This document shows, piece by piece, positions 56,572-64,000 of a DNA stretch of 64,000 nucleotides. The translations under genes were made by a program, and so were the position numbers. The number at the start of each line of letters is the position of its first letter. Positions within the stretch are counted from its first letter, which is position 1. Source of the stretch: G963663315 sp965214205 (GTDB lineage: Bacteria; Pseudomonadota; Gammaproteobacteria; Arenicellales; Poriferihabitantaceae); assembly GCA_965214205.1 (NCBI GenBank), contig OZ243941.1, positions 1,364,001-1,428,000 on the forward strand, written 5' to 3'. The notes under the pieces were generated by a model that worked only from the letters and a program-made list of their open reading frames with translations, searched no databases and had not been told where the DNA came from.

Positions 56572-57585
56572 ATGCAGGATCCTACTGTAGAATTTCTCAG
56601 ACCCCGTCTGATGGAAGCCAAAACCATCGACGCCCGACATTCGAGAATTACCATTGAGCCTCTTGAACGCGGATTCGGCCATACTTTGGGTAATGCGCTT
56701 CGGCGGATCATGCTGTCGTCGATGCCCGGCTGCGCGGTCACCGAGGTTCGGATTGAGGGCGTGCTGCATGAGTATTCCACTCTGGAAGGGGTACAGGAAG
56801 ATGTGATCGATATCCTGATGAATCTGAAATCCCTGCCCGTGATCATGCACACTCGCAACAAGGCTGTTGTCTCGATGCAAAAAAAGGGTCCCGGCGTGGC
56901 GACCGCGGCGGATATCCAGCTCGATGATGATATTGAACTGGTTGACTTCGACCACCACATCGCCACCTTGTCAAAGGACGCCGAGCTCGACATGGAGATT
57001 ACCATTCGCCGGGGCCGCGGCTACCAGACCGCCGAAAGCCGGTTAAGCGATGCGGATGTGTCCCGCGCCGTGGGCGCGATTCAACTGGATGCCTCATTCA
57101 GCCCGATCACGCGGATTTCCTACGCCGTGGAAGACGCCAGGGTCAAGCAACTGACCGACCTGGACCGGCTGGTGCTGGAAATTGAATCCAACGGTTCCAT
57201 CGACCCGGAGGTCGCGGTCAGAAGGGCCGCCACCATACTGCATGATCAGATCTCTGTTTTTGTGAACCTGGATGAATCCATGGTCCAGAGTATGGAGGAG
57301 GAGCAGCCGGAAATTGACGCGACACTGCTCAAGCCGGTCGATGATCTGGAGTTGACCGTGCGCTCCGCCAACTGCCTGAAAGCGGAAAACATCTACTATA
57401 TCGGAGATCTGGTGCAGCACACGGAAACAGAACTGTTGAAAACCCCCAATCTGGGCAAGAAATCCCTCACCGAAATCAAGGATGTGCTCGCGCAGCGCGG
57501 ATTCGCGCTGGGTTGGAAAATCGACAACTGGCCGCCGGCGTCTCTGGCTAAGGAAGACGAAGGCACCATCATGGGACGGGACTAG
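56572..57585 (+). CDS. rpoA: DNA-directed RNA polymerase subunit alpha
   Basis: The alpha dimer nucleates polymerase assembly and its C-terminal domain binds UP elements and activators. NTD: ITIEPLERGFGHTLGNALRR and ILMNLKSLPVIMH. CTD: LRSANC-like region ELTVRSANCLKAENIYYIGD and LGKKSLTEIKDVLAQRGFAL. Length is 337 residues. An AGGACAAC-like purine stretch (GAGGACAAC) precedes the ATG. Confidence 0.98.
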   Translation: MQDPTVEFLRPRLMEAKTIDARHSRITIEPLERGFGHTLGNALRRIMLSSMPGCAVTEVRIEGVLHEYSTLEGVQEDVIDILMNLKSLPVIMHTRNKAVVSMQKKGPGVATAADIQLDDDIELVDFDHHIATLSKDAELDMEITIRRGRGYQTAESRLSDADVSRAVGAIQLDASFSPITRISYAVEDARVKQLTDLDRLVLEIESNGSIDPEVAVRRAATILHDQISVFVNLDESMVQSMEEEQPEIDATLLKPVDDLELTVRSANCLKAENIYYIGDLVQHTETELLKTPNLGKKSLTEIKDVLAQRGFALGWKIDNWPPASLAKEDEGTIMGRD

Positions 57586-57588
57586 AAG

Positions 57589-57972
57589 ATGCGTCACAGA
57601 AAAGCGGGCCGCAGCCTGAATCGAACCTCATCGCACCGAAAAGCCATGTTCAGCAACATGGCCAATTCGTTATTCCTTCATGAGCAGATCAAGACTACAG
57701 TACCGAAGGCGAAAGAGCTGCGAAGATTCGCGGAACCGCTGATTACGCTGGCAAAAACCTCCACTGTAGCCAACCGCCGCCTGGCGTTCGCGCGATTGCG
57801 GAACCGACAAATGGTGACCAAGCTGTTCGATGATATCGGTCCTCATTTCAAACAGCGTCCGGGCGGATACCTGAGAGTCCTGAAATGCGGATTCAGATTG
57901 GGTGATAACGCGCCGATGGCGTATGTGCAATTGGTTGACCGGGCCCGCGAAGACGAAAACGGCGACGATTGA
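57589..57972 (+). CDS. rplQ: 50S ribosomal protein L17
   Basis: L17 lies near the tunnel exit. Sequence: MRHRKAGRSLNRTSSHRKAM, FSNMANSLFLHEQIKTTVPK, AKELRRFAEPLITLAK and the C-terminal RPGGYLRVLKCGFRLGDNAP. Length is 127 residues. It closes the alpha operon and overlaps rlmE as TTGA. Confidence 0.97.
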   Translation: MRHRKAGRSLNRTSSHRKAMFSNMANSLFLHEQIKTTVPKAKELRRFAEPLITLAKTSTVANRRLAFARLRNRQMVTKLFDDIGPHFKQRPGGYLRVLKCGFRLGDNAPMAYVQLVDRAREDENGDD

Positions 57973-58598
57973 CCGGATCGCGCAACCGCAGAAAAACCGG
58001 CAACTGGGCCAGCCGGCAGAACCGCGATTTTTTCGTCAGGCAGGCCCGTACCCAGGGGCTGCGCGCTCGCTCGGTTTTCAAACTGGAGCAGATCGACCGC
58101 AAATACCGTCTGATCAAACCCGATACCCGGATCGTCGATCTCGGCTGCGCGCCGGGAAGCTGGTCGCAATACGCCGCGAGCCGCATCTCAGCCGCCAACC
58201 GCATCGTCGGGGTGGATCTCCTGCCCATGGAACAACTGGAGAAGGCGCATTTCATCCAGGGGGATTTCACCGACCCGGCCGTTCAGCTTACAGTCAGCCA
58301 ATGCTTCCCGGATTCGGGAATTGACCTTGTATTATCGGATATGGCCCCCAATATTACTGGTATACGTATCACGGATCAGGCCAACGCCGAACAGTTGCAT
58401 TCCGCCATCCTGGATTTTTGCGGGAAGTACCTGAATCAGGGCGGAAATCTGGTGACCAAGATGTTTGAAGGTGAAATCTCGAATGCAATCAGGAAACAGG
58501 TCAGAGCCTGCTTTGATGGCGTGCAAACGGTTAAACCCGACGCTTCGCGCTCACAGTCCAGGGAAGTCTATCTGTTGGCCCGTGGATTCTTTAAATGA
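57969..58598 (+). CDS. rlmE: 23S rRNA 2'-O-ribose methyltransferase (Um2552)
   Basis: RlmE (FtsJ, RrmJ) methylates U2552 in the 23S A loop late in 50S assembly. The SAM motif is IVDLGCAPGSWSQYA. The catalytic tetrad is seen as Lys38 (SVFKLEQ), Asp in LVLSDMAPNITGI, Lys in LVTKMFEGE and Glu in SREVYLLARGF. Length is 209 residues. The TTG start overlaps the rplQ stop, giving a link from the alpha operon to rlmE-ftsH that differs from the E. coli placing. Confidence 0.95.
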   Translation: MTGSRNRRKTGNWASRQNRDFFVRQARTQGLRARSVFKLEQIDRKYRLIKPDTRIVDLGCAPGSWSQYAASRISAANRIVGVDLLPMEQLEKAHFIQGDFTDPAVQLTVSQCFPDSGIDLVLSDMAPNITGIRITDQANAEQLHSAILDFCGKYLNQGGNLVTKMFEGEISNAIRKQVRACFDGVQTVKPDASRSQSREVYLLARGFFK

Positions 58599-58622
58599 CT
58601 TTTACGGCATATACCGTATAAT
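58595..58622 (+). promoter_or_regulatory. Possible promoter of ftsH
   Basis: A perfect TATAAT (58617-58622) is preceded at 16 bases by ATGACT (58595-58600), a four-of-six -35 match. The -10 lies in the palindrome TACGG-CATATA-CCGTA (58603-58618). In E. coli rlmE-ftsH is heat-shock controlled; I see no sigma-32-type boxes here. Confidence 0.4.
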
Positions 58623-58666
58623 GAGACAATAACGACAAAGAGTGGATTTTATCCGGAGAGTATGAG

Positions 58667-60595
58667 TTGCCCAATATGACGAAAAATATACTGTTGTGGT
58701 TGGTGATTGCCATGGTATTGATGTCGGTTTTCAATAACTTCACCAGTCCGGGTGGGGGTTCAAGTAACGAGATCGTCTACTCGACATTCCTGGATCAGGT
58801 CAGGCAGGGAAATGTGACGGCAGTCGAAATCGACAATGAGACCCAGACTATTCGTGGTACAACCCACCGCGGTGAAGCCTTTGTCACTTATGCGCCCGAC
58901 GACCCCAGACTGGTGGATGAACTGGTCTCGAACAAGGTAGATATCAAGGCGAAGAAAAAAGAGGAAACCTCACTGCTGATGCATCTGCTGATCAGTTCGT
59001 TCCCGATCCTGCTGTTGATCGGTGTCTGGATATTCTTCATGAAACAGATGCAGGGGGGAGGCCGCGGCGGCGCCCTGAGTTTCGGCAAGAGCAAGGCCAG
59101 GATGCTGACCGAGGACAAGAACCAGATTACCTTCGAGGATGTGGCCGGTGTCGATGAAGCCAAGGAGGAAGTCGAGGAGCTGGTCGAGTTTCTGAGAGAC
59201 CCGTCCCGCTTCAGGAAACTCGGTGGGCGTATCCCCCGCGGTGTTTTGATGACCGGCAGTCCGGGCACCGGCAAGACCCTGCTGGCCAAGGCCATCGCCG
59301 GAGAGGCGAAGGTTCCGTTCTTCACCATATCCGGCTCGGATTTCGTGGAAATGTTTGTCGGTGTCGGCGCCTCACGGGTGCGGGATATGTTCGAGCAGGC
59401 CAAGAAACATGCACCCTGTATTATTTTTATTGATGAGATTGACGCGGTTGGGCGGCAAAGGGGCGCCGGCCTTGGCGGCGGTCATGACGAGCGCGAACAG
59501 ACCCTGAACCAGTTGCTGGTGGAAATGGACGGCTTTGACGCCGGTGAAGGGGTGATTGTGATTGCCGCGACCAACCGGCCGGATGTACTGGACCCGGCCT
59601 TGCTGCGTCCGGGGCGGTTCGACCGTCAGGTGACGGTCCCGCTGCCGGATATCCGGGGGCGGGAAGCGATCCTGAAAGTGCACATGAAGAAGGTTCCGCT
59701 GGCTGACGATATCGACTCGGCGATCATTGCCCGCGGCACCCCCGGCTTCTCCGGGGCGGACCTCGCCAACCTGATCAATGAAGCCGCCTTGTTCGCCGCC
59801 CGCGAAAACAAGAGAACGGTCAACATGGAGCAGTTTGAAAAAGCCAAGGACAAGGTGCTGATGGGGGTTGAGCGCCGCTCTATCGTGATGCCGGAAGAAG
59901 AGCGTCAGAATACCGCCTATCATGAGTCAGGCCATACGGTTGTGGCGAAAGTGTTGTCCGAATACACCGACCCGGTACACAAGGTCACCATCATCCCGCG
60001 GGGCCGGGCGCTGGGCGTGACCATGCAACTGCCAGCGGAGGATCGTTACAGCCATAACCGGGAATACCTGTTCGCCAGGATTGCGGTGCTGATGGGCGGA
60101 CGGATTGCCGAAGAGGTTTTCATGAACCAGATGACGACTGGCGCCTCGAATGATTTCGAGCAGGCCACCCAACTCGCCCAGAACATGGTGTCGCGCTGGG
60201 GTATGAGCGATACGCTCGGACCACGGGTCTATGGCGACAATCACAGTGAGGTTTTCCTGGGACGGGAGATGTCCACCCAGCGCAATGTCAGCCCGGACAC
60301 CGCGGAGAAGGTCGAGAAGGAGGTTTCCCGGATCATCGTGGAACAATACGACCGGGCGCGTTCCATCATCGAGGACAGTCGGGCCAAGATCGAAGTCATG
60401 GCGAAGTCCCTGCTGGAATGGGAAACGCTGGATTCCAGCCAGGTGGACGAGATCATGGCGGGCAAGAATCCAACTCCTCCCCAGGCCAGACCGGAAAAGA
60501 AGCCCCCGTCTTCGGATTCCAGTCCCGACAGCGACAGCGATACGCTGCTGGATGAATCTGACCTTGACCTGCCAAACCCGGACGGACTGAACTGA
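58667..60595 (+). CDS. ftsH: ATP-dependent zinc metalloprotease FtsH
   Basis: FtsH is a membrane AAA+ protease that degrades LpxC, sigma-32 and faulty membrane proteins. Two membrane segments (ILLWLVIAMVLMSVF and LLISSFPILLLIGVWIFFM) flank a periplasmic part. Walker A is GSPGTGKTLLAKAIAGEAK, then FIDEIDAVGRQRGAGLGGGH, the second region of homology RPDVLDPALLRPGRFDRQ, and the zinc motif HESGH. The TTG start at 58667 sits eight bases after GGAGAG; the ATG at 58676 is the alternative. Length is 642 residues. Confidence 0.97.
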   Translation: MPNMTKNILLWLVIAMVLMSVFNNFTSPGGGSSNEIVYSTFLDQVRQGNVTAVEIDNETQTIRGTTHRGEAFVTYAPDDPRLVDELVSNKVDIKAKKKEETSLLMHLLISSFPILLLIGVWIFFMKQMQGGGRGGALSFGKSKARMLTEDKNQITFEDVAGVDEAKEEVEELVEFLRDPSRFRKLGGRIPRGVLMTGSPGTGKTLLAKAIAGEAKVPFFTISGSDFVEMFVGVGASRVRDMFEQAKKHAPCIIFIDEIDAVGRQRGAGLGGGHDEREQTLNQLLVEMDGFDAGEGVIVIAATNRPDVLDPALLRPGRFDRQVTVPLPDIRGREAILKVHMKKVPLADDIDSAIIARGTPGFSGADLANLINEAALFAARENKRTVNMEQFEKAKDKVLMGVERRSIVMPEEERQNTAYHESGHTVVAKVLSEYTDPVHKVTIIPRGRALGVTMQLPAEDRYSHNREYLFARIAVLMGGRIAEEVFMNQMTTGASNDFEQATQLAQNMVSRWGMSDTLGPRVYGDNHSEVFLGREMSTQRNVSPDTAEKVEKEVSRIIVEQYDRARSIIEDSRAKIEVMAKSLLEWETLDSSQVDEIMAGKNPTPPQARPEKKPPSSDSSPDSDSDTLLDESDLDLPNPDGLN

Positions 60596-60614
60596 CTCCG
60601 GGTTCCCTTAAGCC

Positions 60615-62012
60615 ATGAAGGGTTCGCTTTTCGGTACGGACGGTATCCGGGGCCGGGTTGGAGAGGAGCCGGTCACTCCCGCCACCATGCTGAAACTCGG
60701 CTGGGCGGCGGGACGGGTCTTTGTTGATTCCGGCAAGGGCCATGAAGTACTGATCGGCAAAGATACCCGGGTTTCCGGTTACCTGCTGGAGTCCGCCCTC
60801 GAAGCCGGGTTCTCATCGGCCGGAGTCAACATTTCCCTGCTCGGCCCCATGCCAACGCCGGGCGTCGCCTGGCTGACCCGCACGGCCAGGGACTGTATCG
60901 GCGTGATGATCAGCGCCTCCCATAATCCATTCCACGACAACGGCATCAAGTTTTTTTCCCCGGACGGCGCCAAGCTGAACGATGGCTTGATCGCTCAAAT
61001 TGAGGAAATGATGGAGCAACCGCAGGCTTGTGTCCCTTCCGCGGAGTTGGGCAAGGCCAAAAGATTTCCGGATGCTCATGGTCGATACATCGAACATTGC
61101 AAGAGTACATTCGACGATTCCCGGTCGTTGTCCGGCCTGCGAATTGTGGTTGATTGCGCCAATGGCGCGGCCTACGATGTGGCGCCGCGGGTATTCGAGG
61201 AACTCGGGGCGGATGTCGTCGCTGTCGCCAATCAGCCGGATGGCTTCAACATCAACCATAATTGCGGTTCCACCGATACGGACCTGATCAAAACCACGGT
61301 CCGGGAAGCGGGCGCCGATGTTGGTATCGCTCTGGATGGGGATGCGGACCGGGTATTACTGGTGGACAGCGCCGGCAATACCGTGGATGGGGATCAGATT
61401 CTTTATATCCTGGCCCGGCGCCGCAAATCCACACAACGGCTGTCCGGCGGTGTAGTGGGTACATTAATGACCAACCTGGGACTCGAACACGCTCTGTCAG
61501 CCATGTCGATTCCCTTCCAGCGAACCCGGGTAGGCGACCGTTATATCCACGAGGCGCTGGTCGAACAGCAATGGAACCTGGGCGGGGAGACCTCGGGGCA
61601 TATTATCTGTCTGGATAAATCCACCACCGGTGACGGCATTGTAGCGGCCCTGGAAGTACTGGAGGTGATGCTGGGAACCGGTCAATCCCTGGAGCGATTG
61701 ACGGACGGCCTGCAAATCTACCCGCAACATATAATCAACGTTCCCATCGGCAGCGCCGACAGGTATGCGCTGGCCTCCCACCAGAAGGTGCGCGAAGCGG
61801 TCAGCGATGCAGAAGGAGATTTGAATCGAGCCGGCCGTGTCGTACTCAGACCATCAGGAACCGAATCCGTATTCAGGGTCATGGCAGAAGGGGCAGACGC
61901 CCATCAGGTACAACTGCTGGCTCGACAGATAGCCGAAGCCGTAGCCGACGCCGCTGAAAGCGGGAATCATTCCCCCCTTGAGGGGGAATCACATCGCGCG
62001 AAGCGGGTGTGA
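60615..62012 (+). CDS. glmM: Phosphoglucosamine mutase
   Basis: GlmM converts glucosamine-6-P to glucosamine-1-P for UDP-GlcNAc, feeding peptidoglycan and LpxA. It begins SLFGTDGIRGRVGEEPVTPA. The phosphoserine is Ser102 in MISASHNPFHDNGIKFFSP, and the metal loop is ALDGDADRVLLVD. RPSGTESVFRVMAEG binds phosphate. Length is 465 residues, about 20 more than usual; the extra tail (SGNHSPLEGESHRAKRV) is encoded by a palindromic repeat. folP, its usual neighbour after ftsH, is absent. Confidence 0.96.
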   Translation: MKGSLFGTDGIRGRVGEEPVTPATMLKLGWAAGRVFVDSGKGHEVLIGKDTRVSGYLLESALEAGFSSAGVNISLLGPMPTPGVAWLTRTARDCIGVMISASHNPFHDNGIKFFSPDGAKLNDGLIAQIEEMMEQPQACVPSAELGKAKRFPDAHGRYIEHCKSTFDDSRSLSGLRIVVDCANGAAYDVAPRVFEELGADVVAVANQPDGFNINHNCGSTDTDLIKTTVREAGADVGIALDGDADRVLLVDSAGNTVDGDQILYILARRRKSTQRLSGGVVGTLMTNLGLEHALSAMSIPFQRTRVGDRYIHEALVEQQWNLGGETSGHIICLDKSTTGDGIVAALEVLEVMLGTGQSLERLTDGLQIYPQHIINVPIGSADRYALASHQKVREAVSDAEGDLNRAGRVVLRPSGTESVFRVMAEGADAHQVQLLARQIAEAVADAAESGNHSPLEGESHRAKRV

Positions 62013-62013
62013 T
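61969..62013 (+). repeat. Palindromic repeat forming the 3' end of glmM, possible terminator
   Basis: ATTCCCCC (61969-61976) pairs with GGGGGAAT (61982-61989) around a five-base loop. Next to it, ATCACA (61988-61993) pairs with TGTGAT (62008-62013) around GCG-rich DNA. The glmM stop codon lies in the second arm. The look is of a dispersed palindromic element inserted at the gene end; the stems could also terminate transcription. Confidence 0.65.
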
Positions 62014-62031
62014 GGGGGGTATCAAACCCAT

Positions 62032-62060
62032 TTGCATTTTGTTGGTTTTGTGAATAAGAT
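62032..62060 (+). promoter_or_regulatory. Probable promoter upstream of the GCCA repeat tract
   Basis: TTGCAT (62032-62037), a 17-base spacer and TAAGAT (62055-62060). A transcript starting near 62067 would carry GGAG (62088-62091) five bases before the ATG at 62097 and would then enter the tetranucleotide tract and the Calx-beta gene. Confidence 0.5.
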
Positions 62061-62096
62061 TCGCGCCTATTATTGAGACTCGGCCCTGGAGCCAGA

Positions 62097-62342
<246 letters not shown>

Positions 62343-62361
62343 TTCATCCCAACCACCCGTC

Positions 62362-62381
62362 ATTCCCGCACAAGCGGGAAT
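62362..62381 (+). repeat. Palindromic repeat ATTCCCGC-ACAA-GCGGGAAT
   Basis: Perfect eight-base arms around ACAA. The pattern ATTCCC-N8-GGGAAT equals the Neisseria dRS3 consensus, and similar elements are widespread in proteobacteria. It lies inside the predicted N terminus of the Calx-beta protein, just before the signal-peptide segment. Confidence 0.8.
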
Positions 62382-64000
62382 CCACCTCACCCGCCGTCTG
62401 CGGGGCCTGTTCCGCTTCCTGCTGTGCCTGCCACTGCTGCTCGCCCTTGCCGCTCCGGTTACCGCACAGGCGACGGATGATGTAGTTCAGATGAAAAATG
62501 CCAAGCGGAGCATCGCCGAGTTCGGCCATCACAAAGCCAATGGCGGCGTACGAGTCATTGTGGAAATCGGCGACGGGGCCAAGCTGTCGGCGGTCGCACG
62601 CACCATCAACTACACCGTCGGCGGCTCGGCGGACCGCGGTGAAGGCAAGGACTACACCATCGACGGCTGCACGTCCTCGACCTGCAGCGTGAAACTGCCT
62701 GCGAACCGCCATAGTGCCGTGATCACCGTCTACGTGAACGATGATGGCCTCGATGAGGACGACGAGACCATCGTGTTCACCCTGAAAGATGGCGACGGCA
62801 GCGGCTACACACTGGGTGCGCAGAAGACGAGGACGACCACGGTCACGATTCGTGACGACGACACCCGCGGCCTGACGTTCCATCGGCGCTGGGCGGACGT
62901 GGCTGAAGGCGGCATAGAGGACCTCACGCTGAAGCTGTCATCGCAGCCGACCGCGGCAGTAACCGTCAACATCGCTTCCGACAACCCGGATGTCACGGTC
63001 ACCCCGACCTCGCTCACCTTCAACCCCAGCGGCGATACCAAACTCTGGAGCAAGGAGCAGAAGGTGACGATCAACGCTGCACAGGACAGTGATGCAGTGG
63101 ACGATACGGCCACCCTGACCTATACCACCTCGGGCGGGGACTACGGCGGCGCCAATGCGCTGAGCATTGAGCGACCGGTCAGCGTGGATGACGACGAAAC
63201 CAGAACCCCGACAACCAACCTGCTTCCCGTCATTGATCTGACTGGAGGAAGCCCGGTAACCGAAGGGAGCTCTACGACCTTCACACTCGAAGCCAGCAAG
63301 GCATCGGCCTCTACTATTACGGTCAATGTTGAGGTGTTAGAACCTGAGGGTCAAGACTTCATAGACGCAAGCGAGGAAGGCGTCAGAACCATCGCCCTCA
63401 ATGCCGGAGCCACCTCTACCACCTTTACCGTGCCCACGGTGAACGACAACACCGACGAGGACGACGGTTTCGTGCAGGTGTTCGTGAATGACGGCACCGG
63501 CTATGTGGCCGGCCAAGGGGCTGCGGTCACGGTCCGCGATAACGACGACACGACCCCCGCAGCGTACTTCTACTTGGTGTCCTCGGACGCGGACGAGAGC
63601 GGCGGTACGCACAATGTGCGGGTGGATATCACCCGGCCGGCGCCTTCGGGCGGCATCACACTCAATTACAGTGTCAGCGGCACGGCGACGGCCGGCAGCG
63701 GCAACGACTTCACCATCCAGGGTTCCGGCACCTTGTCGGTTACAGCTGGAGCCACCACAGCGACCATCCCGGTGGTCATCAACGACGACAGCGCAAACGA
63801 GAATGCTGAGACGGTGATCCTGACCCTCACTGGCGGTGCGGGCTACACGGTGGGCAGCCCCAGCGTCCATACCCTGACGATCGCGGACAATGACAGCACC
63901 TCGGCACAGCCCTCGGTGTCCTTCGCGGCGGGCTCTTCGAGCGCGGCCGAGAGCGCCGGCACACGCAACGTGACGGTCAACCTCTCCCCGGCGCCTTCGG

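Overview
The window is chromosomal DNA from a Gram-negative bacterium, most likely a gammaproteobacterium of moderately high GC. The evidence is the order frr-uppS-cdsA-dxr-rseP-bamA-skp-lpxD-fabZ-lpxA-lpxB-rnhB-dnaE, the tRNA Thr-Tyr-Gly-Thr cluster ahead of secE-nusG, a CmoA-family protein and complete lipid A and BAM genes. I cannot name the species. Nearly all of the window is housekeeping. Accessory DNA appears only in the last 2 kb.

Layout. 1-19,399 (+): the 3' end of tsf, then ribosome recycling, undecaprenyl-phosphate and phospholipid synthesis, isoprenoid synthesis (dxr), the site-2 protease RseP, BamA and its chaperone Skp, lipid A synthesis (lpxD, fabZ, lpxA, lpxB), rnhB, dnaE, a PabB-PabC fusion, a TauE-type transporter and a divergent CmoA-like methyltransferase. 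19,417-24,397 (-): ispG, an acyl-CoA ligase, a small unknown ORF and ilvD, reading leftward. 24,439-26,742 (+): birA without its DNA-binding domain, coaX and a SPOR-repeat membrane protein. 26,826-27,605: two promoters and five tRNAs. 27,652-57,972: one uninterrupted transcription/translation block (secE-nusG-L11-L1-L10-L7/L12-rpoBC, then the str, S10, spc and alpha clusters). 57,969-62,012: rlmE, ftsH and glmM.

62,013-64,000 is different. It holds palindromic dispersed repeats, a promoter plus ribosome binding site plus ATG that read into a tract of about 18.75 GCCA tetranucleotides, and then the open 5' part of a Calx-beta-repeat secreted or surface protein that runs off the end. The short upstream ORF and the Calx-beta ORF are in different frames, and losing one repeat unit would join them. 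This is the best candidate here for something undescribed: a slipped-strand contingency locus. The signal peptide lies downstream of the tract, so the simple ON/OFF model has a real difficulty.

Other points to recheck: rplE (L5, essential) carries an apparent 1-base deletion in a C run. pyrH, tufB and folP are missing from their usual places. The alpha-operon promoter appears to be assembled from a tandem duplication. The CmoA-like protein has Met where E. coli CmoA has the carboxy-SAM-binding Arg199. I saw no insertion sequence, prophage, CRISPR array or rRNA gene.
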